From Sedimentimonas flavescens (GTDB taxonomy: Bacteria; Pseudomonadota; Alphaproteobacteria; Rhodobacterales; Rhodobacteraceae), in NCBI RefSeq assembly GCF_019264375.1, contig NZ_JAHVAI010000007.1, forward strand, positions 124,001-188,000: a DNA stretch of 64,000 nucleotides. The letters run 5' to 3'. The notes below the pieces were generated by a model that ran no database searches, was not told the DNA's origin, and saw nothing but the letters and a program-made list of their open reading frames with translations. Both the position numbers and the translations under genes were made by a program. Shown one piece after another: positions 1-7,888 of this stretch; the stretch's first letter is position 1; every line of letters starts with the position of its first letter.

Positions 1-103
1 CGGCCATGCTGGCACCGGCATTGCCCTTGGCGCTGGCTTGCGTGCCGACCGAAGCGGCGATCAGGGCGAGGGCGGCGAAAGCGGTCTTGGTGGTGAAGGT
101 CAT
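1..103 (-). CDS. Secreted small protein, N-terminal fragment (runs off left edge)
   Basis: The first 34 codons of a leftward gene are visible and the rest lies outside the window. The start is an ATG with an AGGAG Shine-Dalgarno about 7 bases upstream. The reading begins MTFTTKTAFAALALIAASVG and continues to an AxA-like site (TQASA), a typical Sec signal peptide, so an exported protein is expected. Nothing beyond residue 34 can be read, so the family is unknown. It lies downstream of, and co-directional with, the sigma/anti-sigma/protease module but has its own 147-base upstream gap, so it is probably a separate transcription unit. Confidence 0.6.
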   Translation of the reverse strand, partial: MTFTTKTAFAALALIAASVGTQASAKGNAGASMA

Positions 104-250
104 TTGTCGTCTCCTGGGTTGAATGTGTGCCGGTGTCGTCCGGGTTACATTCGTGTGTCGTGCGACGGAGACGGAGGGTTCAAATACTTCGGAAGAAAAA
201 TTCAGAAATCTTCTAGAGCATTGTTATTTCATCGATTTAATTGAACAAAT

Positions 251-1477
251 TCAGCAGCCGGAACCCTGCACGAGGCCCCAACCGGTTTGCGTATCGCGCC
301 CCGCAGGCCCCAGATCGCGGGCCGAGGCGCGCAGAGCGCGGCGCAATTGCTCGGTCGTGAGGGTTCTGCCCGCCCCAAGACGGGCCGCAAGCGCCGTCGC
401 GATCGGCGCGGCATAGGAGGTTCCGCTGACATAGGCACCGCCGCCCTTTCGTGCAGCCCAGAGATCGACACCGGGCGCGGCGAACTCAACCTCGGGGCCG
501 GTATTGGCACGCCGATAAGGGTGCAGCGCCGCGTCAACGGCGGTGACAGCGATCACCTCGGGCGCGGCGGCGGGCCAACCGACGCGGCCTGCGTCATTCC
601 CGGCGGCAGCAATCATCACCATGCCCTGCGCCGCGGCGGCACTAAGCAGATCGGCCAGCGCGGCATTGGCCGGGCCCGAGATCGACAGGTTCACCAGGCG
701 CACATCGCTGCGCAACAGCAGATCGAGACCCGCGCCGATCAGCTCGACATCGGTGCGCCCGCGCGTGCCCATCCCTGAGAAAGCATCCACCGCGATCAGC
801 CGCGCGCCGGGGGCAAAACCGCCCAGGGCGCTGCCGCTGTCCTCGCCCACGATCAGGGCGGCCACCGCCGTGCCGTGATCGGGCGACTCGCCGCGCGCAT
901 CACCCATCAGCGCCACGGAATCGATCCGCGCGCCCGCAAGCGCCGGGTGGCCCCGGTCGACCGGCCCGTCGATGATCCCGACGGTGCGCCCGGCAGGCAG
1001 GCGGCAACCCGCCCCGCCTGACACCAGCGCAGGGGCGTAAACGCGCGGGGTGCCCCCGGCATAGCCGTAAAGGTGATGCGCATCGAAACGGGTGCGCGGC
1101 GCGGCGGTGCTTAGCAGTGCCTGCGCTTGCGCGAGCGATAGCCCACGCGGCAACAGGAAGACCTGCCCGACGCGGCCAAGACCGGGATAGTCGCGGCGGC
1201 GGATCTGCGTGGCCCCGGCGGCCAGCAAGGCATTGGCGGTAGGGGCGGCCTCGGCTGTGGGGCCAAGCGCGATGAATTCCGGCTGGCCACGTGTGCGGGC
1301 CACGTGCCCGGCAACGGCGCGCCGGTCCGGGCGCGGACTGTCATCCGAGGCGCTGCCCCGATCTGCGCCCGACGGCGCGCCGGTCGGGCTAGCCTGAGCA
1401 TGGGCTGCGGGTGCCAGCCCCAGTGCCGCGATGACGGCAATCGCCGCCCCGATGATCTGCGCGCGCTTACTCCGCAA
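251..1477 (-). CDS. Secreted S8 (subtilisin-family) serine protease
   Basis: A subtilase of about 408 residues. A TTG start is chosen because it overlaps the end of the anti-sigma gene and leads straight into a signal peptide (residues 1-28, ending AAHAQA). All catalytic landmarks are seen: Asp170 in GIIDGPVD, His201 in SPDHGTAVAA, oxyanion Asn294 in AAAGNDAG, and Ser354 in SGTSYAAP. Residues about 65-140 form a leader region that looks like a protease prodomain (two alpha/beta repeats ending DAHHLYGYAG). The protein is expected in the periplasm or outside the cell. It is the last gene of a sigma / anti-sigma / protease operon, so its expression is probably under that sigma factor. Its natural substrate is unknown. 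No in-frame ATG lies between 1477 and the catalytic domain; reading upstream of the TTG would run through the anti-sigma gene in another frame. Confidence 0.85.
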   Translation of the reverse strand: MRSKRAQIIGAAIAVIAALGLAPAAHAQASPTGAPSGADRGSASDDSPRPDRRAVAGHVARTRGQPEFIALGPTAEAAPTANALLAAGATQIRRRDYPGLGRVGQVFLLPRGLSLAQAQALLSTAAPRTRFDAHHLYGYAGGTPRVYAPALVSGGAGCRLPAGRTVGIIDGPVDRGHPALAGARIDSVALMGDARGESPDHGTAVAALIVGEDSGSALGGFAPGARLIAVDAFSGMGTRGRTDVELIGAGLDLLLRSDVRLVNLSISGPANAALADLLSAAAAQGMVMIAAAGNDAGRVGWPAAAPEVIAVTAVDAALHPYRRANTGPEVEFAAPGVDLWAARKGGGAYVSGTSYAAPIATALAARLGAGRTLTTEQLRRALRASARDLGPAGRDTQTGWGLVQGSGC

Positions 1478-2024
1478 GGTCGGCCGCCTCGACCAGATGG
1501 GAGGCGCGCAGGGCCTCGACATCCTCATCGGAAACCGCGCGACCGGGCGCGGCGATCTCATACAGACCAAGCGCGCTCGGCCCGCCGACGATCTCAAACC
1601 CGAGCGATTGCAGCAGGCTGCGCAACTCGGATTCCGAGGCCGCCGGGGCGAAGGCCACGCTGATCGTGTCGCGCGCCTCGCCCGCCAGTTCATAGCCCGC
1701 ATCGCGCTGGCCTAGCAGGAAGAGACTCTGACCGAGGAAGGCCGCCAGCGCGACCGCCGCCGCGATCTGCCAGAAGTGCGAGCGAGCGGGCGCGGGCTGC
1801 GCCTCGCGCTCAACATCGCGCATCAGGCGGGCCAGGCCGAATTCGCCGGGGCTGCGCGGCGCCTCGGCCTGCAATGTGTCGCGCATGGCCCGCAGGGCAG
1901 CAAGTTCCAGCTCAAGCGAGGGGTCTTCGGCCAAGGCCGCCTCGACCGCCGCGCGCTCGGGCGCCGAGAGCGAGCCATTGGCGTAGAAGGGCAACAGCGC
2001 CTCGATTTCTTCGCGATCCGTCAT
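1467..2024 (-). CDS. Transmembrane anti-sigma factor with prodomain-like periplasmic part
   Basis: A 185-residue protein whose start codon overlaps the sigma gene stop by 4 bp. Residues 1-50 (EALLPFYANGSLSAPERAAV) match the helical anti-sigma fold but lack the zinc-ligand His/Cys residues of classic ZAS domains. One membrane helix lies at about 84-104. The C-terminal part, residues 121-185, should be periplasmic; its pattern (VAFAPAASESELRSLLQSLG, then GGPSALGLYEI) resembles the two-repeat prodomains of subtilases. From gene order it is inferred to hold the neighbouring sigma factor at the membrane. The prodomain resemblance is my reading by eye and has not been tested by a profile search. 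Confidence 0.75.
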   Translation of the reverse strand: MTDREEIEALLPFYANGSLSAPERAAVEAALAEDPSLELELAALRAMRDTLQAEAPRSPGEFGLARLMRDVEREAQPAPARSHFWQIAAAVALAAFLGQSLFLLGQRDAGYELAGEARDTISVAFAPAASESELRSLLQSLGFEIVGGPSALGLYEIAAPGRAVSDEDVEALRASHLVEAADLAE

Positions 2025-2575
2025 CCGGCCACCTCCCGCGTCACGCGCCCCGAAAGGCAGCGCAGCAGCAATTTCTTCGCATGGAAGATCCGCGTCTTGA
2101 TCGTCCCTTCGGGGACACGGGCGACCTCGGCGATCTGGCCGTAGGGCATGTCCTCGTAGAAGGCGAGCGTGATCGCCATGCGGTGTTCGTCGCCCAGCTC
2201 ATCCAGGCAGTGGCGCAGGTGCGCGGCTTCCTGCCCCGCGAGCAGCGCGGCCTCGGTATCGGCGCTGTCATCGACGATCTCGGGCGTCTCGCCCGGCATA
2301 TCCATCCGCCCGGTCTTGCGCCGAAGGTCGATGACCTTGCGCCAGGCGATTCCAAAGACCCATGTCTGCACTTTCGATTTCCCCTCGAAACGGCCCGCGC
2401 TGCGCCAGACCTCCATGAACACGTCATGAAGTATGTCGGCTGCCTCATGCGGATCGTTCAATCGCGAGAGGATGAATCTGTAGAGCGGCCGCTCCAATTG
2501 CCGGTACAGCGCCGCCAGCGCCGCCTTGTCATGCGCCGCAATCGCCGAAAGGAATGGGGCGAGGGGATCGGTCAA
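2021..2575 (-). CDS. ECF-type RNA polymerase sigma factor
   Basis: A sigma-70 family factor of group IV (ECF) type, about 184 residues from a TTG start. That start has AGGA six bases upstream. A longer reading from a GTG at 2650 is open, but the added residues look unlike sigma factors. Region 2 is seen around ALYRQLERPLYRFILSRL and DPHEAADILHDVFMEVW, and region 4 around YEDMPYGQIAEVARVPEG with the recognition-helix stretch TIKTRIFHAKKLL. It is cotranscribed with a membrane anti-sigma and a subtilase. Such factors usually activate their own operon, but I could not identify a convincing target promoter. A TTGACA-like hexamer lies near 2655-2660 on this strand. An AAGAAACG direct repeat sits in the leader at about 2608-2624. 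Confidence 0.85.
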   Translation of the reverse strand: MTDPLAPFLSAIAAHDKAALAALYRQLERPLYRFILSRLNDPHEAADILHDVFMEVWRSAGRFEGKSKVQTWVFGIAWRKVIDLRRKTGRMDMPGETPEIVDDSADTEAALLAGQEAAHLRHCLDELGDEHRMAITLAFYEDMPYGQIAEVARVPEGTIKTRIFHAKKLLLRCLSGRVTREVAG

Positions 2576-2673
2576 GCTCTGTCCTGTGCACGAATACGAG
2601 GGCGGCAAGAAACGGAAGAAACGCGCCTGTAGTGTTTTGGACGAGGGCACCCACTGTCAAGCGGGCTGCACGC

Positions 2674-3102
2674 TTAGCCGCGCCCGCGCAGGAAACGTTC
2701 GAACACCGCCAGCGTCTCGTCCGAGACGTGATGCTCGATCCCCTCGGCATCCAGCTCGGCCACGGAGTGGGGAACGCCCACGGCCACCAGAAATTCGACC
2801 ACCGTGCGATGCCGCCCGCGCACCCTGTCGGCCAGATCGGCGCCCTTGTCAGTCAAGAACACGCCGCGATAGGGCCGCGAGGTTGCCAGACCCTCGCGCT
2901 TGAGCCGCCCGATCGCCTTGGTCGCCGTCGGCTGCGCCACGCCCATGCGTTCTGCGATATCGGCCACGCGCGCCTCGCCGAATTCCTCGATCAGATCGCC
3001 GATCATCTCGACGTAATCCTCCAGAAGCGCCACGGCCTGCGCCTCGCGGGCACGGGCGAAGCGGTCCGCCGGGCTTTGGTCGTCGCTATGGCTGTCTGTC
3101 AT
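2674..3102 (-). CDS. mntR: Manganese-responsive repressor MntR (DtxR family)
   Basis: A 142-residue regulator. It has an N-terminal winged helix (VADIAERMGVAQPTATKAIG, then LKREGLATSRPYRGVFLTDK) and a C-terminal metal-sensing/dimerisation half with acidic and His residues (AEGIEHHVSD). This is the length and order of short DtxR-family MntR proteins, which bind Mn2+ and repress manganese import. It is divergent from the Nramp transporter gene and shares a 150-bp control region with two palindromic sites, which makes Mn regulation of mntH and autoregulation likely. The start is an ATG with AGGGA upstream. Confidence 0.9.
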   Translation of the reverse strand: MTDSHSDDQSPADRFARAREAQAVALLEDYVEMIGDLIEEFGEARVADIAERMGVAQPTATKAIGRLKREGLATSRPYRGVFLTDKGADLADRVRGRHRTVVEFLVAVGVPHSVAELDAEGIEHHVSDETLAVFERFLRGRG

Positions 3103-3128
3103 CGGTCAGTCCCTGATCGGTGGGATAT

Positions 3129-3141
3129 TAGCTATAGCCAA
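3129..3141. promoter_or_regulatory. Candidate MntR operator, mntR side
   Basis: The core GCTATAGC (3131-3138) is a perfect palindrome. Read on the minus strand the wider site is TTGGCTATAGCTAA. It shares the GGCTAT half with the mntH-side palindrome. It lies in the mntR leader, 19-38 bases upstream of the start and beside a TAATAT hexamer, fitting autoregulation. It is assigned by position and symmetry only. Confidence 0.45.
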
Positions 3142-3206
3142 GGGTAACAAATTTGCCAGAACAATCGCCCACCGCGTCACATTGTAATTTGCCGGTTGCA
3201 ATTAAA

Positions 3207-3220
3207 ATAGCCATGGCTAT
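3207..3220. promoter_or_regulatory. Candidate MntR operator over the mntH promoter
   Basis: ATAGCCATGGCTAT is a perfect 14-bp palindrome. It fills the spacer and start of the -10 of a plausible mntH promoter: TTGCAA at 3196-3201, a 16-base spacer, and TATGCA at 3218-3223. Bound repressor would block RNA polymerase. Its location between mntR and mntH supports MntR as the ligand. Confidence 0.6.
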
Positions 3221-3252
3221 GCATTTCACCAAAGCCTATATCGGGGAATCAC

Positions 3253-4542
3253 ATGAGCAATCTGACAGGCAGGACCCGCCTTGGCATTTCCGCCGCGCTG
3301 AGTGGCGAGCGCTCGGGTTGGCGCAGTCGGCTTGTCTTCGCGGGGCCAGCGATCATCGCCTCGGTCGCCTATATGGACCCGGGCAATTACGCGACGAACA
3401 TCCAGGCGGGGGCGGGCTATGGCTACAAGCTGCTGTGGGTGGTGTTTCTGGCGAACCTGATCGCGATGCTGTTCCAGGCGCTGTCGGCGCGCCTCGGCAT
3501 CGTGACGGGCAAGAACCTGGCCGAGCTGTCGCGCGACAACTTCCCGCGCCCCGTCGTCTGGGCCATGTGGGTGGTCAGCGAGATCGCCGCCATGGCCACT
3601 GACCTGGCCGAGTTTCTGGGCGGCGCCATTGGCCTTGCGCTGCTATTCGACCTACCGCTGATCGTCGGCATGGCGATCACCGCGATCATCACCTACGCGA
3701 TCCTTGTGTTCGAGCGGCAGGGTTTCCGCCCGATGGAACTGATCATCGGCGCGCTCGTGGGTGTGATCGGGCTGTGCTACCTGGCCGAGGTTCTGATCGC
3801 GCCGATCGACTGGAAATCGGCGGGCATGGGCATCTTGCAGCCCGCTCTGCCCGATAGCGCCGCGCTGACCATCGCGGTCGGGATCATTGGCGCGACGGTG
3901 ATGCCCCATGCGATCTACCTGCACTCAGGGCTGACGCAGGCGCGGGCCGATCTGCGCAACGACCGCGATCGCCGCAAGGTGCTGAAATACTCCAACGTCG
4001 AGGTGGTGCTGGCGCTGGCCGTCGCCGGGATGATCAACATGGCGATGGTGATGATGGCCGCAAGCGCCTTCCATCAGGGCCATTCCGATGTCGCCGAGAT
4101 CGAGACCGCCTACCACACGCTGACCCCTCTTTTGGGCGCGGCAGCGGCGGGGATGTTCCTGACCTCGCTGATCGCCTCGGGGATTTCCAGTTCGGTCGTG
4201 GGCACCATGGCGGGGCAGATGATCATGCAGGGCTTCTTGCGCTTTCACGTGCCGGTCTGGCTGCGCCGTCTGGTCACCATGGTGCCCGCCTTCGCCGTGG
4301 TCGCCGCCGGGGTGAACGCGACCGACGCGCTGGTGCTGTCGCAGGTGATCCTGTCCATCGCCCTGCCGGTGCCGATGATCGCGCTGATCATCTTCTCGAT
4401 GCGCCGCGACATCATGGGCGAGTTTGCCGCCGGGCCGCTGGTGCGCGGGCTGGCGATTGCGGGGGCGGGGGCGGTGCTCAGCCTCAACTTCGTGCTGCTG
4501 GCGGATACGTTTGGGGTGCCGATCCCGTTTCTGGGGGGCTGA
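3253..4542 (+). CDS. mntH: Nramp-family manganese/divalent metal:proton symporter
   Basis: A 429-residue inner-membrane protein with about 11 hydrophobic helices. The Nramp hallmarks are present: the TM1 metal-binding loop DPGNYATNIQAG (Asp-Pro-Gly), and MPHAIYLHSGLTQAR in TM6 with the MPH metal-site motif. Length and motif order match bacterial MntH, which brings in Mn2+ with protons. It starts at an ATG preceded by GGGGAA. It is divergent from mntR with a palindromic operator over its promoter, so import should be switched off when Mn is plentiful. No other metal transporter is nearby. Confidence 0.93.
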   Translation: MSNLTGRTRLGISAALSGERSGWRSRLVFAGPAIIASVAYMDPGNYATNIQAGAGYGYKLLWVVFLANLIAMLFQALSARLGIVTGKNLAELSRDNFPRPVVWAMWVVSEIAAMATDLAEFLGGAIGLALLFDLPLIVGMAITAIITYAILVFERQGFRPMELIIGALVGVIGLCYLAEVLIAPIDWKSAGMGILQPALPDSAALTIAVGIIGATVMPHAIYLHSGLTQARADLRNDRDRRKVLKYSNVEVVLALAVAGMINMAMVMMAASAFHQGHSDVAEIETAYHTLTPLLGAAAAGMFLTSLIASGISSSVVGTMAGQMIMQGFLRFHVPVWLRRLVTMVPAFAVVAAGVNATDALVLSQVILSIALPVPMIALIIFSMRRDIMGEFAAGPLVRGLAIAGAGAVLSLNFVLLADTFGVPIPFLGG

Positions 4543-4625
4543 AACGCCCCTCGCCCGGCGCTTTCGGCTTCTCTGGCGCGCGGAAACTGGTTAGGTGAAT
4601 ACGTCCCTTCGCAACCGTTTCCGCC

Positions 4626-5234
4626 GTGACCGATCAACAGAACATCAAATCGGATCAGATCGCCCAGCTGCTGACCACGCGCATCGTGCGTGGTGAGTTC
4701 GCGCCGGGTGAGAAGCTGTTGCAAGACCATATCGCCCGCGAATACGGCGTGAGCCACGTTACCGTGCGCGAGGCGTTTCTCTATCTTGCCGGGCGCGGGC
4801 TGGCGGTGCGCCTGCCGCGCCGCGGGATCTGCGTGGCGCCGCTCGATCGCAGCGCAGTCGAGGAGCTGCGGCTGATGCGTCAGGCGCTGGAACCCGTCGC
4901 GCTGCTGCATTCGGTGCCGCATCTGACCCCCGCACAGATCGCCCATGCCGAGGCGATGCGCCTGGCCTGTGATGCGGCGCAAACCGCCGTCGACTGGGAA
5001 GAGGCCAATCGCCAGTTCCACATGGCGATCATCGCCGGGTGCGGCATGGCCCGGCTGAGCGAAGAGATCGACAACCTGCAGCTGCTCTATGCGCGCCATT
5101 TCCTGGTCAAACATGCCAGCCGCTGGAAGCCGCGCAGCGACCCCGACCATCAGGCGATCATGTCCGCCATCCGCGAGCGCGACGCCGCCCGCGCCAGCGC
5201 GGTCATGCAGCGCCATCTGGCACGGCTCAGCTAG
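4626..5234 (+). CDS. bioR: GntR-family biotin repressor, BioR-type
   Basis: A 202-residue GntR regulator of the FadR/FCD class. It has an N-terminal winged helix with the recognition region IAREYGVSHVTVREAFLYLA, then an all-helical FCD ligand domain with metal-type histidines (NRQFHMAIIAG, DPDHQAI). The start is a GTG. The gene is adjacent and convergent to the biotin operon; its stop overlaps that of bioC by 8 bp. The operon promoter carries two exact copies of TTATCGATAA, which fits the alphaproteobacterial BioR consensus TTATMKATAA. Family, context and site together support BioR. I saw no BioR box upstream of this gene itself, so autoregulation is not indicated. The regulator name is an inference from context. 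Confidence 0.75.
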   Translation: MTDQQNIKSDQIAQLLTTRIVRGEFAPGEKLLQDHIAREYGVSHVTVREAFLYLAGRGLAVRLPRRGICVAPLDRSAVEELRLMRQALEPVALLHSVPHLTPAQIAHAEAMRLACDAAQTAVDWEEANRQFHMAIIAGCGMARLSEEIDNLQLLYARHFLVKHASRWKPRSDPDHQAIMSAIRERDAARASAVMQRHLARLS

Positions 5235-5988
5235 CGGCGCGGCGCGCTATAATCCAGATCGGGTGATAGGTCAGCGGCACGCCCCGCGCGGTGCCGAAGA
5301 GCGCGCGATAGTCTGCATCGAACTGCGCCAGACGCGCCCGCGTCCAGACCTGCGAGGCCGCGCCGTTCACGCCGGTTTCACGCAGGTGGCGCAGCACATC
5401 GCGCGGGGTGTCGAACCACAAGACGTCTTGCCGCTCGCCAAGATCGAGAATCTCGACACCTTTGGGAAGGCTGTCCGCCAGTTGCCCCGCAGCGATCAGC
5501 CCCGGCGCATGGGCCTCTGACCCGAGCCGGGCAAGCTCGTGAAACTGCGCCGGGCCAAACCCCGAGATCGCGAGCCAACCACCCGGCGCCAGCGCCTGCG
5601 CCGCACGGGTGACAAGCCCGCCGGGTGCATCCAGCCACTGGATCACCGAGGCCGAGGCGATCAGATCGGGCTGCGGGGGCCAGTCGCAATGGCGCGCATC
5701 GCCCGGAGTGAACTCCGCGCCGTGGTGCTCTGCCGTCGCGCGGGCGCCCTCGGTCAGATCGTTCAGCGTGAGCCGGTCGAACCCGAAGCGCGCCCGCAGC
5801 GCCTGCGTCAGATGGCCGGTGCCACAGCCGATCTCAAAGCCCTGCGCAAAGCGCGCGGGCGCCCCAAGCGCCGCCAGCCGCGCAGCCAGATGATCGGCGA
5901 TGCGTGCCTGCGGCACGGTCGCGGCATGATAGCTCGCAAAGCTGCGGCGAAAGCTGCGCGCGACACGCTCGGCGGACACGGCGCTCAT
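5227..5988 (-). CDS. bioC: Malonyl-ACP O-methyltransferase BioC
   Basis: A 253-residue class I SAM-dependent methyltransferase. The SAM loop FEIGCGTGHLT lies at residues 51-61, followed by LTLNDLTEGA (acidic ribose-binding region) and a post-I motif near ASVIQWLD. BioC methylates malonyl-ACP so that fatty-acid synthase can extend it to pimeloyl-ACP methyl ester, the first step of pimelate formation for biotin. The start ATG overlaps the bioG stop by 4 bp. It is the last gene of the bio operon, and its 3' end overlaps the 3' end of convergent bioR. An N-terminal extension is open upstream but lies over bioG. Confidence 0.85.
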   Translation of the reverse strand: MSAVSAERVARSFRRSFASYHAATVPQARIADHLAARLAALGAPARFAQGFEIGCGTGHLTQALRARFGFDRLTLNDLTEGARATAEHHGAEFTPGDARHCDWPPQPDLIASASVIQWLDAPGGLVTRAAQALAPGGWLAISGFGPAQFHELARLGSEAHAPGLIAAGQLADSLPKGVEILDLGERQDVLWFDTPRDVLRHLRETGVNGAASQVWTRARLAQFDADYRALFGTARGVPLTYHPIWIIARRAAS

Positions 5989-6605
5989 GCGAACCACTCC
6001 TGCCAGCTTTGACCGGGGCGGAAGGGCATGTGGCCGCCGGGGACGCGCCGCACCACCGCGGCCTGTTCGTTCCACGCCAGAACCTGCGCCGCAGTGGGGA
6101 TGATCCGGTCGCCATCCGCAATCCAGATCCTGTCGAAAGGTATTTCCTGCGCCGCACCGCGCGCGGCGATCACGCGCAACTCGGCCGCTGCGGCGTGGTA
6201 GTCGATGGCAGGGACGGGCTCGGTCACGCCCGCACGCTGGCAAAAACGCACGAAGTTTTCCGCGTTTAGCCCGTCGGCGGTGCCGGAGACCGTTTCGGGG
6301 GGAATTCCGCGCTGCGGATCGGCGGGATGCAGCGTTCCGTTCACCGCCACGAGCCGCGCGGGCCGCACACCCGCACGCGCCAGCCAATGCGCAGCCGAGG
6401 CCACACCGAAGGAATAGGCCAGTAGCCGCAGCCGGGCATAGCCCGCCACCTCGGGCAGCGGATCGTCGAGGTCGATGTAGTCATCTACCACCAGCACATC
6501 GGCGGCCCCGGTCAGCCCGGCAAACGGTGCCGCACCAAGGCCCCAGCCCGAAAAAACCAGCGTCAACTCGTCCGAGCCGTCGCGCGCTAGCCAGTGCCGC
6601 CTCAT
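5985..6605 (-). CDS. bioG: Pimeloyl-ACP methyl ester esterase, BioG type (DUF452)
   Basis: A 206-residue alpha/beta hydrolase of the BioG/DUF452 type. Ser65 lies in LAYSFGVAS, an acidic residue in WIADGDRIIP (Asp164 or Asp166), and His192 in PGGHMPFRPG, forming the catalytic set. BioG cleaves the methyl ester of pimeloyl-ACP, ending the elongation cycle so BioF can use the product. It replaces BioH here, and no bioH or bioZ is seen. The start overlaps the bioA stop (ATGA) and its stop overlaps the bioC start in the same way. Position between bioA and bioC strongly supports the assignment. Confidence 0.85.
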   Translation of the reverse strand: MRRHWLARDGSDELTLVFSGWGLGAAPFAGLTGAADVLVVDDYIDLDDPLPEVAGYARLRLLAYSFGVASAAHWLARAGVRPARLVAVNGTLHPADPQRGIPPETVSGTADGLNAENFVRFCQRAGVTEPVPAIDYHAAAAELRVIAARGAAQEIPFDRIWIADGDRIIPTAAQVLAWNEQAAVVRRVPGGHMPFRPGQSWQEWFA

Positions 6606-7888
6606 GCCGCGCCTCCGGCCAGCGCGACCATGGCCGAGGTCACGCGGCGCAGTTCCTCTGGGGTGATCGTATAGGGTGGCATCGCGTAGATATTGCGCGC
6701 GAAGGGGCGCAACCAAACGCCGGTTTCGGGCGCGAGCCGATGCGCGATGGAGGGGTCAACCGGGGTGGCCATCTCGATCACGCCGATGGCGCCCAGAACC
6801 CGCACATCGGCCACACCGGGAAGATCGCGCGCGGGCGCCAGTTCGGCCTGCATCTGTTGCGCGATGGCCGCGACCTGCCCGCGCCACGCACCGGCCTCAA
6901 GCAGCCCAAGGCTTGCGCAGCCCGCCGCGCAGGCCAGCGGATTGGCCATATAGGTCGGCCCATGCATGAACACGCCCGCCGCGCTCTCGCCGATGGTGTG
7001 TGCGACCTCGGCCGTGGCGATGGTGGCCGCGAAAGAGATATGCCCACCGGTCAGCGCCTTACCGAGACACAGGATATCGGGCGCGATCCCGGCATGATCC
7101 ATCGCGAACATCTCGCCCGTGCGGCCAAAGCCGGTGGCGATCTCGTCGAAGATCACCAGCACATCGTGCGCCTCGCACAGCGCGCGGGCGCCGCGCAGCC
7201 ATTCGGGGTGGTAGAAGTACATCCCCCCCGCGCCCTGCACGACGGGCTCAAGGATCAGCGCGGCGATTTTCTCGCCCTGCTCGGCCAGCAGTTGCGCCAG
7301 CGACGCGAGCCCGTTTTGCGCCGGGTCTTCGGGCCATGGCGCACCGAAAGCCACCGGCGGGCGCGGCACGAAATGCTGGATCGAGAGCGCCCCGCGAAAC
7401 AACCCGTGCATCCCGTTGACCGGGTCGCACACGCTCATCGCCTTCCAGGTGTCGCCGTGATAGCCGCCGCGGATCGTCGCGAAGCCCACCTTGGCATCAC
7501 GGCCGCGCGCCTTGTGGTATTGCACCGCCATCTTCAGCGCCACCTCGACCGAGACCGAGCCGCTGTCGCAATAGAAGATCCGGTTGAGCCCCTCGGGCAG
7601 CATCGCGACCAGCTTGCGGCCAAGCTCGATCGCCGGGGCGTGCGTCAGCCCGCCGAACATCACATGCGGCATCCGCCCGAGTTGATCGGCCATGGCCGAG
7701 GTGATCGCCGGATGGCGGTGGCCATGAATCGCACACCACCACGAGGACATCGCGTCGACCATCCGCACCCCGTCGTCGCGGGTCAGCCAGACGCCCTCGG
7801 CCTCGGCGATCAGGTGCATCGGGCCGGGCTTGGCGACGTTGGTATAGGGGTGCCACAGGTGGCGGGCGTCGAACGCGAGCGGGGTCAT
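6602..7888 (-). CDS. bioA: Adenosylmethionine--8-amino-7-oxononanoate aminotransferase
   Basis: A 428-residue class III PLP aminotransferase. The N-terminus HLWHPYTN, the SSWWCAIHGHRHPAI stretch (substrate pocket), the PLP-binding region DEIATGFGRTG and the Schiff-base lysine in LCLGKALTGG are all as in BioA. The enzyme moves an amino group from SAM to KAPA, giving DAPA, in the cytoplasm. It overlaps bioD upstream and bioG downstream by 4 bp each. The length is normal and nothing appears missing. Confidence 0.95.
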   Translation of the reverse strand: MTPLAFDARHLWHPYTNVAKPGPMHLIAEAEGVWLTRDDGVRMVDAMSSWWCAIHGHRHPAITSAMADQLGRMPHVMFGGLTHAPAIELGRKLVAMLPEGLNRIFYCDSGSVSVEVALKMAVQYHKARGRDAKVGFATIRGGYHGDTWKAMSVCDPVNGMHGLFRGALSIQHFVPRPPVAFGAPWPEDPAQNGLASLAQLLAEQGEKIAALILEPVVQGAGGMYFYHPEWLRGARALCEAHDVLVIFDEIATGFGRTGEMFAMDHAGIAPDILCLGKALTGGHISFAATIATAEVAHTIGESAAGVFMHGPTYMANPLACAAGCASLGLLEAGAWRGQVAAIAQQMQAELAPARDLPGVADVRVLGAIGVIEMATPVDPSIAHRLAPETGVWLRPFARNIYAMPPYTITPEELRRVTSAMVALAGGAA

